The notes under the pieces are model-generated. The model was not told the DNA's origin. It saw only the letters and a list, made by a program, of their open reading frames with translations, and searched no databases. From NCBI GenBank assembly GCA_029242545.1, contig JAQWTV010000132.1, positions 1-50,745 of the forward strand: DNA of 50,745 nt, read 5' to 3'. Position numbers and translations under genes: made by a program. This DNA comes from Roseibacillus sp. GTDB taxonomy: Bacteria > Verrucomicrobiota > Verrucomicrobiia > Verrucomicrobiales > Akkermansiaceae. This document shows, piece by piece, positions 26,520 through 36,140 of this stretch (position 1 is the first letter of the stretch; every line of letters starts with the position of its first letter).

Positions 26520-27566
26520 ATGAGTTTATCAGAGGGCACGCAAACGCTCGGGGTCTGGGTGCATAACCTCAAGCCGGAGCTGATTGAGGTTTCAGAAAAG
26601 TTCGCTCTGCGGTGGTATGGCTTGGCCTACCTGGCTGGATTCATTGCGGGCTATTTTGGGTTGCGATGGCTTGCTCAAAAGCGCCTCTGGGTGGTAGGCC
26701 CCGAAAAAGTAGCTGACTTCATCGCTTATGCGGCCCTCTTTGGAGTCTTTCTCGGGGGACGACTTGGGTATGTCGCTTTTTACATGATTCCCGAAAGCGG
26801 GTTTGGGTACGTGTTGGAAAATCCCCTCGTTATTTTGCAGGTCTGGAAAGGAGGAATGTCCAGTCATGGAGGCATTCTGGGCCTAACCATTTTCACTTAC
26901 TTCTATGCTCGTCGCGCCAAGTGCTCTTGGACCGGAGTGGGTGACGGTCTTGTAATTTTTGCTCCTCTTGGAATCTTTTTTGGCCGCGTTGCCAACTTTA
27001 TAAATGGAGAGCTTTATGGGAGAGTAACGAATGCGGCGTTCGGCATGAAATTCCCAAAGGAACTTCTGGGAAGAGAAGAAGATTTCCATGCTGCGATGAA
27101 AGGGGCAGTTGAGGCTGACCCTGGAAAGCTCGACGGGCTATGGGATCGCTATCTCGCAAGTCCGTCGACTGGACAGGGGCAACTTCTGGAGGGAGTTCTC
27201 GAGGCTGGCCGGACAAACCCGGAAATTATGGATGCCATTGCGCATTACGTGCAAGTTCGTCACCCCTCTCAGCTCTATCAAGCTATGCTTGAGGGTTTTT
27301 CCCTCTTTCTAATCCTGTTGCTCTTACGGCTTCGACTTCCTCAAATCGGGAATGGAGTGATTACCGGGGGATTCTTTATTCTTTATGCGACTTTCCGAAT
27401 TATTGCGGAACAATTTCGTGAGCCAGATTCAGCCTGGGTGATTCAGGACTTACTGACCAAAGGCCAATTTTACTCCATCTTCATGTATGTCATGGGAGTC
27501 GCCTTTCTGGTGGCTGGTCTGAAAGGGAAAACGGGATCGCTGGTGGGGAAAGCCTCTGCTAATTGA
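26520..27566 (+). CDS. lgt: Prolipoprotein diacylglyceryl transferase
   Basis: 348 residues, about 60-80 longer than E. coli Lgt. Motifs GGRLGYVAFYM, KGGMSSHGGI, the signature GRVANFINGELYGR, RHPSQLYQAMLEG and EQFREPDS identify it. Seven membrane segments are expected. The extra length is a soluble insert (residues about 180-250) between GMKFPKELLG and RHPSQ. It attaches diacylglycerol to the lipobox cysteine of lipoproteins; a lipoprotein gene lies directly next to it, convergent. Confidence 0.95.
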   Translation: MSLSEGTQTLGVWVHNLKPELIEVSEKFALRWYGLAYLAGFIAGYFGLRWLAQKRLWVVGPEKVADFIAYAALFGVFLGGRLGYVAFYMIPESGFGYVLENPLVILQVWKGGMSSHGGILGLTIFTYFYARRAKCSWTGVGDGLVIFAPLGIFFGRVANFINGELYGRVTNAAFGMKFPKELLGREEDFHAAMKGAVEADPGKLDGLWDRYLASPSTGQGQLLEGVLEAGRTNPEIMDAIAHYVQVRHPSQLYQAMLEGFSLFLILLLLRLRLPQIGNGVITGGFFILYATFRIIAEQFREPDSAWVIQDLLTKGQFYSIFMYVMGVAFLVAGLKGKTGSLVGKASAN

Positions 27567-27580
27567 TCTGCAGCCATTGG

Positions 27581-28132
27581 TTACTTGGGGATCCGGAGAC
27601 TTTGGCCGATTCTGATCAGGGTGCCATTAAGCCCGTTTGCCCGCTGAATGGCTCCCACGGAAGTGCCGTAGCGGCGGCCCAGAGAATAGAGAGTGTCGCC
27701 CCTGACTACAGTATGGCGAGTGGCCGGCGTCGGCTTTACGACGGGTTTGGGAGTGGCCGGCTTGGGGCTGGATACCGCTGGAGGCTTTGGTTCGGGCTTT
27801 TGCCTCGAGGCCACGACGGGACGTGGCTTCGTTGCGGGCTTATTTGGCCGAGATGAGGCCGGAGGAGATGGCTTAACCGTTTGTCGCGCGGGAGCATTGC
27901 TCACAACGACCTGTCGGGTTCGGTTCCGTTGTCGCGCAGGCTTGTCGGCCCAGGCCTCGATGTAATTGCCATTCTCATCGAAAGGGCCATATCCGGGATT
28001 ATACGCGGTGTTGGAAGGCAGGGGAGGCGTCCTGCCTTCCGTGCCGGTTCCACCGCACCCGTTGAGGAGAAGGGCAATTGATAGAGCGATGAGCAGGACT
28101 AAAGGTGTGCGAGCAGTAAAAAGGTGCTTCAT
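27581..28132 (-). CDS. LysM-domain lipoprotein
   Basis: 183 residues. A signal peptide ending in LLLNGC is a lipobox, so the mature protein should be lipid-anchored at Cys. The middle (residues about 70-130) is a low-complexity Pro/Lys/Ala stretch. One C-terminal LysM domain closes it: HTVVRGDTLYSLGRRYGTSV, AIQRANGLNG, and IRIGQSLRIPK. It probably binds peptidoglycan from the outer or inner membrane. It is convergent with lgt, leaving 14 bases between stops. Confidence 0.88.
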   Translation of the reverse strand: MKHLFTARTPLVLLIALSIALLLNGCGGTGTEGRTPPLPSNTAYNPGYGPFDENGNYIEAWADKPARQRNRTRQVVVSNAPARQTVKPSPPASSRPNKPATKPRPVVASRQKPEPKPPAVSSPKPATPKPVVKPTPATRHTVVRGDTLYSLGRRYGTSVGAIQRANGLNGTLIRIGQSLRIPK

Positions 28133-28202
28133 CTGTTACGGCGGTAGCAAGAAATGTGGGTTGGGAAAGTTGTCGCGAATGATAACCGGTTTTGGGCTTG
28201 CC

Positions 28203-29558
28203 CTAAGCGAGCTCTGCCTTCCACCGTTGAATTTCTCCCAGAACGTTCTCCAGCGAGGGGGATCCCGGGTTCGAGCGTGCTTTCAGAGCTCCTTCAAGGT
28301 TGAAGACAGCTTCGGTATCATCTCCAAACTTTTCAGAAATAAGACTGAGATCCAGTGCATCAAGGGTGATGTTTTGCTCCTCTGCGGATGCCACAGCCTT
28401 ACCCACGAGATCGTGTGCGTCACGAAATGGAACACCTTTCCTTACGAGGTAATCGGCAAGGTCGGTGGCAAGAAGCAACGGGTCCTGTGCCGCTTTGCGG
28501 CAATTCTCGATATTAAGCCCCATCGAGGAGATCATTTCGGCGTTGACCTCAAGAGCTAGGGTGAGCGTCTCTACGGAGTCGAAGAGCGGTTCCTTATCCT
28601 CCTGCAGGTCCCGGTTGTAAGTGAGGGGTAAACCCTTCAGCGCTGTCAGAAGAGCGATAAGGTTGCCCACGAGTCGGCCGGTCTTGCCGCGGGTGAGCTC
28701 GCAAACGTCAGGGTTCTTTTTCTGAGGCATGAGCGATGACCCTGTGGTGTGCTTGTCGCTTAGCGTGGCAAATCCGAATTCCGTGCTGCACCACAGAATA
28801 AGATCTTCGCTGAAGCGCGAGAGGTGTGCCCCTAGGAGGGAGAGAACAAAGAGAAGTTCCGCGATATAATCCCGGTCAGCGATGGCATCCATCGAATTGG
28901 TGGAGATCCCGTCAAATCCCAGTTCCTGAGCGATGGCGCTGCGATCCAGGTTGATTGTCGAGCCCGCCAAGGCTCCAGATCCGAGAGGGCAGACGTTAAG
29001 GCGTTTCCGGCAGTCACGGAGGCGCTGCTTATCCCGTCCCAGCATTTCGACATACGCAAGGAGATGGTGTCCAGCCGTCACAGGCTGGCCACGCTGTAAA
29101 TGGGTATAGCCGGGAAGGATCGTAGCGGCATGATGTTCTGCCTGACTTAGAAGGGCCTTCTGCAGCTCCGTGCTCAAAGACAAGATCGAGTCAATGGCGG
29201 AGCGGCAATAGAGTCTCGTATCTGTCGCAACCTGGTCGTTTCGGCTGCGTGCGGTATGCAGTTTGGCTCCAGCTGGCCCAATTTTTTGGGTCAGGGCGGC
29301 CTCAATATTCATGTGGATGTCTTCGAGCTCAGTTGAGAACTCGAATTCTCCTGCCTCAATTTCTCTCTGAATCTCCCGCAGTCCGGTTTCGATCTGGGAA
29401 AATTCGTCCTCAGTCAGGAGGTCGGCATGCATTTGAGCGCGGGCGTGCGCGATGGACCCCGCTATATCATGCGGGAAAAGACGCCAGTCGTAGGAGATAG
29501 ACTCTCCGTAACGTTGCACCAGATCGGCAGTTTGCTGTGTGAAGCGCCCCTTCCACAT
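28203..29558 (-). CDS. argH: Argininosuccinate lyase
   Basis: 451 residues, normal for the family. Motifs include MWKGRF at the start, ELEDIHMNIEAALTQKIG, KLHTARSRNDQVATDTRLY, PGYTHLQRGQPVT and the fumarase/aspartase-superfamily signature GSSLMPQKKNPD with the catalytic Ser loop. It splits argininosuccinate into arginine and fumarate, the last step of arginine synthesis. No other arg genes are in the window. It lies upstream (in transcription) of the LysM gene. Confidence 0.97.
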   Translation of the reverse strand: MWKGRFTQQTADLVQRYGESISYDWRLFPHDIAGSIAHARAQMHADLLTEDEFSQIETGLREIQREIEAGEFEFSTELEDIHMNIEAALTQKIGPAGAKLHTARSRNDQVATDTRLYCRSAIDSILSLSTELQKALLSQAEHHAATILPGYTHLQRGQPVTAGHHLLAYVEMLGRDKQRLRDCRKRLNVCPLGSGALAGSTINLDRSAIAQELGFDGISTNSMDAIADRDYIAELLFVLSLLGAHLSRFSEDLILWCSTEFGFATLSDKHTTGSSLMPQKKNPDVCELTRGKTGRLVGNLIALLTALKGLPLTYNRDLQEDKEPLFDSVETLTLALEVNAEMISSMGLNIENCRKAAQDPLLLATDLADYLVRKGVPFRDAHDLVGKAVASAEEQNITLDALDLSLISEKFGDDTEAVFNLEGALKARSNPGSPSLENVLGEIQRWKAELA

Positions 29559-29692
29559 GGCTGAAGCTTCTGGTTTAGGATAAGAACTTGCAAGCCTAGC
29601 AGCGAGTATTGCAGCAAATCTTCCCTGTTTGAGACAAACCCATCACTGTAGATCAATTTCCTGTAAAAGCCCGACTCGCCAGAATGAGAGAG

Positions 29693-30127
29693 TTAGACAT
29701 CGATGAAGTCACTGTCATTGGCCTTTTTCTCGGATGTGCTTTGTTCCGAGGGAGGAGGTATGATCTGAATTCGCTTTTTCAGGTAGGCGCTCAACCGTTC
29801 GCGAATGGCGGCGCGGGCTGGGGAAAAAAGCAGAATAAATCCAGCGGCGTCGGTGAGGAATCCGGGGGTAAGAAGGACCGCGCCTGCGAGAACGATCAGT
29901 AAACCATCAAGGGCTTCGCGATGGGGGAGCTTGCCCGCGGCGAGTGCGTCTTTGAAGCTTGAGAGGGCCCTTGACCCCTGCGACCTTGTCAGGATTGCGC
30001 CGAGGAAGGCTGTTAAGAGAATAACAACAATGGTGGCCTCGAGCCCGATCTTACTCCCAATCCGAAGGAGGAGGGATAACTCCAAGATAGGGACGAGAAT
30101 GAAGATGGTTAGGAGCTTAAGGAACAT
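29693..30127 (-). CDS. fxsA: FxsA-family membrane protein
   Basis: 144 residues from the ATG at 30127 (an upstream TTG would add seven). It has about three membrane segments: LLTIFILVPILELSLLLRIG, ATIVVILLTAFLGAILT and a hydrophobic stretch LLIVLAGAVLLTPGFLTD, which is the FxsA signature. The C-terminal tail is basic then acidic. In E. coli FxsA suppresses phage-T7 exclusion by F; its normal role is unclear. It stands alone between argH and the carbohydrate locus. Confidence 0.85.
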   Translation of the reverse strand: MFLKLLTIFILVPILELSLLLRIGSKIGLEATIVVILLTAFLGAILTRSQGSRALSSFKDALAAGKLPHREALDGLLIVLAGAVLLTPGFLTDAAGFILLFSPARAAIRERLSAYLKKRIQIIPPPSEQSTSEKKANDSDFIDV

Positions 30128-30222
30128 GACGTTGCTCAGAAGATACAATAACCGGGGCTGGGTAGCGGGTCAAATTTGGCAAGACCCGCTCAGTTCTTGT
30201 TGGGTCACCACATCCGTAGCGT

Positions 30223-31251
30223 TCAAGGGATTTCGATGAGGGCCTTGACTGTTCCCCGCCCAGTATCGGTAAAGGCGGCGAAATCGCTTGGAACATCCTT
30301 AAAACTGAGGCGGTCGGTAATCCAGATATCCGTGTTGATTTCGCCAGCGGCAATAAGGTCGATGATCTTCCCGAAATCATCTGGAAGAGCATTCCGGCTG
30401 GCAAGGAGGGTCAACTCCCGGCGATGAAATACGGGTGCATGGGGGAAGGAGAGGTTCTCCGTGGTAATGCCCACGTAAATAACGCGGCCCGTGAAGGCTG
30501 CATATTCAAAACAGCTGGACATGGACCTGACGCTCCCGCTGGCATCGATTACGATATTGGCAAGCTCTCCTCCGGTGATTTCCTCAAGCTCGGAGAGGTG
30601 ATTTCCGTCGGATCTGAAGACAACTGTATGCTGTACACCGAGGTGATCGCGGCAGAATTCAAGGCGGCTTTCGACCATGTCCATCACGATAATATTGAGA
30701 TCGTGAAGGCGGAGGAATTCAAGGGCAGCAAGACCGATTGGTCCGGCTCCAATCACCAAAACCGTTTCTTTGGGCTGAGGGTTAGCCCGAATGACAGAGT
30801 GATAGCCAATGGCGAGGGTTTCGACTAAGGCAAGCTGATCGTAGGAAAGGTTATTGCCTTGGTGGAGCTTGCGAGCAGGGCAGATCCACTCGGGCCGCAG
30901 GCCACCGTCGGAGTGCACTCCGAGCACTTGGACGCCCGGGCAGCAATTGCTGTTTCCCTTGGTGCTCGTCACTGAAGAGGGGTCATTAACGTAGGGCTCA
31001 AGGGAGCACTTGTCTCCAACCTGAAGGTGGGTGACTCCCTCGCCCAGGGCGAGGACCTCCAAACCCAGTTCGTGTCCGGGAATACGGGGGTAGGAAAAGA
31101 AAGGCATCTTACCGAGGTATCCCGAGAGATCAGTTCCGCAAATACCCATTCGGTGGGTGCGTACGAGGGCCTCCCCAGGGCCTGGGGCTGGCGGCTCTGG
31201 CAGGTCGATCATGGTGATGACCTCAGGTTGGGTGAATTCGATGGCTTTCAT
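30223..31251 (-). CDS. Zinc-type medium-chain dehydrogenase (threonine/sorbitol dehydrogenase-like)
   Basis: 342 residues. The catalytic zinc site is present (HRMGICGTDLSGY and IPGHELG), as is the Rossmann motif VLVIGAGPIGLAALE with an acidic residue in DMVE at the end of strand two, favouring NAD. The structural-zinc loop, usually four Cys, reads NDPSSVTSTKGNSNCCPG, so only the last Cys region is kept and the structural zinc is probably lost. It is the last gene of the minus-strand carbohydrate locus and 108 bases after the RbsD/FucU gene. It likely oxidises a sugar or polyol. Confidence 0.85.
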   Translation of the reverse strand: MKAIEFTQPEVITMIDLPEPPAPGPGEALVRTHRMGICGTDLSGYLGKMPFFSYPRIPGHELGLEVLALGEGVTHLQVGDKCSLEPYVNDPSSVTSTKGNSNCCPGVQVLGVHSDGGLRPEWICPARKLHQGNNLSYDQLALVETLAIGYHSVIRANPQPKETVLVIGAGPIGLAALEFLRLHDLNIIVMDMVESRLEFCRDHLGVQHTVVFRSDGNHLSELEEITGGELANIVIDASGSVRSMSSCFEYAAFTGRVIYVGITTENLSFPHAPVFHRRELTLLASRNALPDDFGKIIDLIAAGEINTDIWITDRLSFKDVPSDFAAFTDTGRGTVKALIEIP

Positions 31252-31359
31252 TGACTTGATTTAGGATGGGCCAGGGAGAGAAATGAGGGAGTGAACTATG
31301 AGACCGATCCCTGAATTTGGGCGAGGTTTATGTTTGATTCAGGCTGCGGCACTTTCCTG

Positions 31360-31758
31360 CTAGACGGACTCGATAATGACATTGCCGTAGGCGGTAGGGT
31401 CCCCAGTGCGAATCAATCCAATCGCGTTAGGAACGCGGGTCTTGAAGTCTGGGTGGGGTTCTCGAGTCACCTTAGCTTCAGAGAAAGAGGCAAAGCATTT
31501 ATCGAAAGCTTCGATTGTCTCAGGCGGGTTTGTCTTGAGGAATTCCTCGGCCTGCCAAATCTGCCCCACCTTGAAATTGGATTGAAGGAGACTGAGAACA
31601 TCGAGAACGTTGGGAATACCCCGGGTGAGAGCAAGGTCTACGGTCTCAATTTCGTTCCAGTACGGAAATGCCCAGTCGCAGATTACGAGGGTATTCGTAT
31701 GACGAATTCGGGCGAGGAGGTCTAAAACCTGAGGATTAAGGATGCCTTGCTGGAGCAT
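31360..31758 (-). CDS. RbsD/FucU-family sugar mutarotase/pyranase
   Basis: 132 residues from the ATG at 31758; a GTG at 31794 would add 12. MLQQGILNPQVLDLLARI, then HTNTLVICDWAFP (His and Asp of the family), ETVDLALTRGIPNVLDVL, AEEFL and the C-terminal IRTGDPTAYGNVII match RbsD/FucU. These enzymes catalyse interconversion of sugar ring or anomeric forms, such as ribose or fucose. The subtype is not clear from sequence. It sits downstream of a terminator and upstream of the Zn-dehydrogenase. Confidence 0.82.
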   Translation of the reverse strand: MLQQGILNPQVLDLLARIRHTNTLVICDWAFPYWNEIETVDLALTRGIPNVLDVLSLLQSNFKVGQIWQAEEFLKTNPPETIEAFDKCFASFSEAKVTREPHPDFKTRVPNAIGLIRTGDPTAYGNVIIESV

Positions 31759-31853
31759 ATGTGTGCTGGTGATGGTTGAGGGAGGGTGTGCCACCTTTGC
31801 GCTGAGGAGTCCAAATTTTTTTGTGGGGTAATCAAGGAGGATCTCGAGAAATC

Positions 31854-31886
31854 AAAAAGCCTTTCCTGCTCGCGCAGGAAAGGCTT
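31854..31886 (-). terminator. Strong intrinsic terminator after the Gfo/Idh gene
   Basis: AAGCCTTTCCTGC (31857-31869) and GCAGGAAAGGCTT (31874-31886) form a perfect 13-bp stem with a TCGC loop. Read on the minus strand it is followed by TTTTT (A-run at 31854-31858), so it ends transcription coming from the oxidoreductase gene. Confidence 0.9.
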
Positions 31887-31915
31887 GGAAATATCGCAGG
31901 ATTTACCCCCAGACC

Positions 31916-33058
31916 CTAGACGTCCTTCCAGCTCCGCTCGGCTGCGGAGGCGAGGACGGCGTCGCATACCCTGGCAGTTTCGAGGGCATCGCGGAAAGTG
32001 GGCTTGCATGGCTCACCACTGCTGAGGGAGGACAGGAAATCTGCTACCTGATGAACGAAGGTGTGTTCGTAGCCGATGCAGAGACCGGGAACCCACCATT
32101 TGTCTAGGTATGGGTGATCTCCGTCACTGATGTGAATACTGCGCCAGCCACGAACCGTGCTCTCATCGGAGTGGTCGAAATACTCAAGACGGTTGAGATC
32201 GTGGAGATCCCACCGAATGGATGCGTTTTCGCCGTTGATCTCGAGAGTGTAGAGAGCTTTGTGGCCCCGAGCGTATCGGGTCGACTCAAAGAGCCCCAGG
32301 GATCCATTGGCAAAGTGGCAGTGGAAAAGGCAGGCGTCGTCAATGGTGACTGCCTGTTTCTCCCCAGTGGCGGTGTGAACGCGTTCCTTGATGAATGTCT
32401 CGGTGACTGCGGAGACATCACTGATGCTTCCATTCAGCCAGATTGCTGTGTCGATACAGTGGGCAAGCAGGTCGCCAGTTACACCGGATCCAGCCGCAGC
32501 CGCATCGAGGCGCCACAGGCCCTCTCCTCCCTGTGGAAGCTCTTCGCTAATTGTCCAGTCTTGGAGGAAGTTCGCCCGGTAGTGAAAAATCTTACCCAGT
32601 TTACCAGATTCGATAATTTGCTTGGCGAGAGTGACAGCTGGGACCCGGCGATAATTGTACCAGACCGTATTAGCAACCCCGGCTTTCTCGACGGCCTCCA
32701 CCATGGGCAGGCTTTCTTCCGTAGTGCGGGCGAGAGGCTTTTCACAGAGGACCATCTTGCCGGCTTCCGCGGCTGCAATTGCGATGGAAGCATGGGTGTC
32801 ATTAGGAGTGCAGATATCAATAGCATCAATATCGTCGCGGGCGATCAGGGCCTTCCAGTCGGTTTCGACAGATTCAAAGCCCCATTGAGAGGCGAAATCA
32901 TTGGCTCGTTCTTCGTTCCGGGCACAAATGGCCTTGAGGACTGGGCGATATTCGACGTCGGGAAAGAAGTCGTTCACCCTTTTGTAGCCATTGCTGTGGG
33001 TTCGGCCCATGAAGCCGTATCCGACAAGGCCGATATTCAGTGGTTTTTTTTCGCTCAT
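31916..33058 (-). CDS. Gfo/Idh/MocA-family NAD(P)-dependent sugar oxidoreductase
   Basis: 380 residues from the ATG at 33058; the frame stays open further upstream without sense. The Rossmann start [39 protein letters not shown], and the family signature [12 protein letters not shown] are clear. The C-terminal domain holds a lysine-type core, [20 protein letters not shown] with the catalytic-type His, and [16 protein letters not shown]. These enzymes oxidise or epimerise sugars, inositols or sugar acids. It follows the TIM-barrel isomerase by 44 bases, a pairing very common in Verrucomicrobia and Planctomycetes, and is followed by a strong terminator. Confidence 0.92.
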   Translation of the reverse strand: MSEKKPLNIGLVGYGFMGRTHSNGYKRVNDFFPDVEYRPVLKAICARNEERANDFASQWGFESVETDWKALIARDDIDAIDICTPNDTHASIAIAAAEAGKMVLCEKPLARTTEESLPMVEAVEKAGVANTVWYNYRRVPAVTLAKQIIESGKLGKIFHYRANFLQDWTISEELPQGGEGLWRLDAAAAGSGVTGDLLAHCIDTAIWLNGSISDVSAVTETFIKERVHTATGEKQAVTIDDACLFHCHFANGSLGLFESTRYARGHKALYTLEINGENASIRWDLHDLNRLEYFDHSDESTVRGWRSIHISDGDHPYLDKWWVPGLCIGYEHTFVHQVADFLSSLSSGEPCKPTFRDALETARVCDAVLASAAERSWKDV

Positions 33059-33102
33059 GGTGTGAATCGTAGTTGAAAGTTTGGGTTTCCTGAGAGGCCG
33101 GA

Positions 33103-34125
33103 TTACTCCCATCCGTGGGCGTCGCGAACGCCGATCATCGCCTTGAGGATGGTGTTCCAGGTCTCGGGGTTTTCGAGGACGGTGTTGTCGAACATGCAGC
33201 CGTCCCAGCAGATGTGCTGGATGCCGCGTGCGGCGCCATCTTTGAGCCAGTAGCCGGAGCACTTGGTGATGTCGAGTTTGCCGTTCGGATCGTCTGCGGC
33301 GCAGTGGCGGCCGGTCTTGTCGTGTGAGCCAGTGCCGTGGACCGATCCGTCGTTTTGGGCGACGTGGTAGTCGATGGTCCAGGGGCGGAGGGCATCGGTC
33401 ATGGTGGTGTAGGCGGCCCAGAACTCTTCGTCGGAGTAACCTTCCTTGAGGAGGGCGGACTCGGGGGAGTTGACGCCGAGGAGGTAGAGGTAGGTGTGGG
33501 CGAGGTCGGCTTGGAAGCCGAGGGTCTCGGGCATGCCGACCGTTTCGAGGAGGTTGAGCATGTCTTTCCAGGAATGCATTGCACCCCAGCAGACTTCACC
33601 TTCCGCGCAGAGGCGCTCACCATTGTCGGCGGCGATGACGGCGGCCTTCTTGAAGGTCTCGGCAATCCGGGCGGTGTTGGTGGCGGGGTCTTTGGCCCAG
33701 TCGGCGACGCCGGAGGCGGAGTCGATGCGGATGGCTCCGTATTCGCGGACGCCGTGCTCGTTGAAGATCTTGGCGATGCGGCAGGCTTTTTCGACGGCGA
33801 GGATGAACTTGCCTTGAGCTTCGTCGTCACCCATGGCGGCGTCCCCGACGGTGCCGGGCCAGATGGGGGCGACAAGGGAGCCGACTTTCAAATTGTGTGA
33901 GGCGATGAGGTCGGCGATGCGCCTCAATTCGTCCTCGGAGGCGTCGGGGTCGGTGTGGGGGTGGAAGAGGAAGTAGTCGATTCCGTCGAATTTCTGACCG
34001 TCGACTTCAGCGGCGGCGGTGAGTTCGAGCATGCGCTCGAGGCTGATCGGCGGTTGATCGGTTCCTTCTTCTTTCCCGACGAGTCCGGGCCACATGGCGT
34101 TGTGCAGTGCAGGTGTGCTTGGCAT
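33103..34125 (-). CDS. Sugar phosphate isomerase/epimerase-type TIM-barrel protein
   Basis: 340 residues. The xylose-isomerase-like TIM-barrel pattern is seen in [59 protein letters not shown] (metal Glu region), [15 protein letters not shown] and [20 protein letters not shown]. No signal peptide. The codon choice is strikingly C/G-ending compared with the neighbours, so the opposite strand also shows long open frames. It probably works with the following Gfo/Idh gene on the same sugar. Its exact reaction is not readable. Confidence 0.85.
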   Translation of the reverse strand: MPSTPALHNAMWPGLVGKEEGTDQPPISLERMLELTAAAEVDGQKFDGIDYFLFHPHTDPDASEDELRRIADLIASHNLKVGSLVAPIWPGTVGDAAMGDDEAQGKFILAVEKACRIAKIFNEHGVREYGAIRIDSASGVADWAKDPATNTARIAETFKKAAVIAADNGERLCAEGEVCWGAMHSWKDMLNLLETVGMPETLGFQADLAHTYLYLLGVNSPESALLKEGYSDEEFWAAYTTMTDALRPWTIDYHVAQNDGSVHGTGSHDKTGRHCAADDPNGKLDITKCSGYWLKDGAARGIQHICWDGCMFDNTVLENPETWNTILKAMIGVRDAHGWE

Positions 34126-34245
34126 GATTAAGAGGTGTGTTATTTTAAGTGCAGTGATGTATGGGCCATCTGATTTGCTCTGGGGCGGGGAGAAACCTAG
34201 AGGGTCAGGGGCGGGGCGTGGAAGGGAAAAGTTGCTTGCCGCGAC

Positions 34246-34635
34246 CTAGGTCGCGTCCTCCCTCTCCGCAGGGGGCTCTGGACTGTCTGGCAGGGTGCTT
34301 TGGTCGTGGACTTGCTGCAGGTTGAGTTTGGAGCGGTGATGCATGATGGCGGCAAAAAGATATCCTGAGAAGGCTACGATCCCGATGGCGAGCCCAAGCT
34401 TTCCCGTCAGAAGAGTGCGTTCGATCATCTGTTCGTAGGAGGACTCGGAGATGAACTGGTTGTCAGCCATCAAAATGGTCTGCTTGAGCCGGGCTACAGT
34501 GCCACCCAGCCCAACCATGATAGAGGCGGTGAGAAGGACAACGAAGGACCATTGAATGACCAGCCACCGCCGCTTTGAGCGGCGGCATTTCTCGAAAAGA
34601 GAGGCCGGGTCCGTGGTTTTCGTTCTGGATCTCAT
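34246..34635 (-). CDS. Small membrane protein of unknown function
   Basis: 129 residues. Two membrane segments: WLVIQWSFVVLLTASIMVGL (residues about 24-44) and LGLAIGIVAFSGYLFAAIMH (about 80-100), joined by a loop (ARLKQTILMADNQFI...) on the outside. A basic N-terminus (KCRRSKRR) and a charged C-terminal tail of about 25 residues should be cytosolic. I recognise no family. It lies inside the sugar gene cluster, 34 bases after the cupin gene, so it may be part of that operon. Confidence 0.6.
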   Translation of the reverse strand: MRSRTKTTDPASLFEKCRRSKRRWLVIQWSFVVLLTASIMVGLGGTVARLKQTILMADNQFISESSYEQMIERTLLTGKLGLAIGIVAFSGYLFAAIMHHRSKLNLQQVHDQSTLPDSPEPPAEREDAT

Positions 34636-34669
34636 GGTCAGGAGACCAGCTGAGACAGATTAGGGATAC

Positions 34670-35932
34670 CTATTCAGCTTTGTGAGCTCCCATTGCGGGG
34701 GCGTCAGGCTGAGCTTCTGGTCCAAAGTAGCGGAGACAGACAAGGGGCTCCGTCTCGGAGGTATTCTCAAAGGTGACGCCACCTCTTGCCGCGGCCTCTG
34801 TAGCAAAGAATTCGTCTTGAGAAAGCTCATTGAAACGAAGGAGCTTGGGGCAGTTCAGGGGCAGCTTGTTCGCGCGTCCTTCTCCTTGAACCACGATCAG
34901 GCCGTAGGCTCCTCCATCTTGTATAGTGCACTGCTGGCCCGGATCAACGGTGAGCTCCTTTGCAGTAAACAGCTGCTCTCCATCAATCTTGCCATAGACA
35001 ATCCACTTGTCGTGATAGCCGTCTCCTTGTTCGGAGGTGACGGGCTCCATGTAGTGATTGTCCTTGAAGTTCGGGTCGACATTCTTTTCCCAGTCCAGCT
35101 GGTCTATGATGAAGTCGATGTCTTCGTGCTTGTCCTCGGGCATGTCCTTGACCAGCAGGGACCAAGGAACCTCACGGCCCTCGACTAGGTTCTGATACAT
35201 TCCGAAGACGTCAGAGCCCCATTGAGGCTCGTATGTGCAAAGGGACCCCGGGGCGTGAAGAACGCATGGATCAATAAGCCAGCCAGTTCCCGGCTGTAGT
35301 TTGTAGGCCTTGGAGAGCTCGAGGATCTTGTTGTCTCCCTTGTGCCAGTTGGCAATACAATCGTAGACCTGCTGCCGGGTGGTTCCGGGCTCAAAGCCCA
35401 TGAAGGTATAGGGGAAGTTATTGCCGACGTTATTGTGCTGGGGAGGAAAGTAGTAACTTTCGGGCTTGCCTTCCTGTCCCACCAGCGCCGCCTGCTCGGC
35501 GTTTTGGTGCATGTGGTGGGGAATCGGGCCCATGTTGTCGAAGAATTTCGAATAGACTGGCCACTTGCTGTATTTATCCCAGATGCTGGATCCGATCAGT
35601 TCGGCGCCACATTCGGCTACCGCCTCACGCAGAGTAAAGCGCTCCCTGCCAACCACCACGTAGGATAGCCCTTCATCGTGAACCCGGCCTTCATTCGCGC
35701 ATTCCGTCGTGGACGCGAACCAGCGCTCATCAATTCCTCCCCGGCTCAGGCCGTAAGCATAGGTGTCATCGGGGTGAAGCTTGATTCTTAGTCCAGGTTG
35801 GAGAAACGAGCGGGGAACCCAGTTTGGAGAAAGGCGAAGCAGGCCGCCGGTATCTTCAAGATGGCCTTCCACGAGGCTGCGGATATTGCTGGTAGCGGTG
35901 CTGAGGTCTTCGGTTGTGCGGGGATGACTCAT
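34670..35932 (-). CDS. Cupin-fold, mannose-6-phosphate-isomerase-like protein
   Basis: 420 residues, cytosolic. A metal-binding cupin motif is seen in GPIPHHMHQNAEQAAL (residues about 135-150), with further cupin-like sequence near HAPGSL and in the second half (LFTAKELTVDPGQQC, GLIVVQGEG). It resembles class I phosphomannose isomerase at the fold level, but the overall sequence is divergent. It is 34 bases upstream of the small membrane protein. A sugar isomerase role fits the neighbourhood but is inferred. Confidence 0.7.
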   Translation of the reverse strand: MSHPRTTEDLSTATSNIRSLVEGHLEDTGGLLRLSPNWVPRSFLQPGLRIKLHPDDTYAYGLSRGGIDERWFASTTECANEGRVHDEGLSYVVVGRERFTLREAVAECGAELIGSSIWDKYSKWPVYSKFFDNMGPIPHHMHQNAEQAALVGQEGKPESYYFPPQHNNVGNNFPYTFMGFEPGTTRQQVYDCIANWHKGDNKILELSKAYKLQPGTGWLIDPCVLHAPGSLCTYEPQWGSDVFGMYQNLVEGREVPWSLLVKDMPEDKHEDIDFIIDQLDWEKNVDPNFKDNHYMEPVTSEQGDGYHDKWIVYGKIDGEQLFTAKELTVDPGQQCTIQDGGAYGLIVVQGEGRANKLPLNCPKLLRFNELSQDEFFATEAAARGGVTFENTSETEPLVCLRYFGPEAQPDAPAMGAHKAE

Positions 35933-36140
35933 GGTATCGAGAGGGAGGTATCCGTTTGGTCAGGGGTTCTCACCCTGCATGTGGGTGAAAGTGAAGGGGA
36001 GTGCGGAGCAGGATGCACGATTTTTCGATCGCGGAAGACGATCGTGTCCCTGTGAGAGGAGGATTTTTATCCATTCCGTCGATTTTGAGATGGTTTAAGG
36101 GACGGACGGGAGCCCACGGAGGTAGCGGAAGAACCGGTCT

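Noticed and set aside
32114-33076. 320-codon open frame on the plus strand
   Set aside because: It is antisense to the Gfo/Idh gene, which is unmistakable; no own motif.
33337-33900. 187-codon open frame on the plus strand
   Set aside because: It lies opposite the TIM-barrel gene; its Gly/Val/Glu-rich translation is what high GC3 on the other strand produces.
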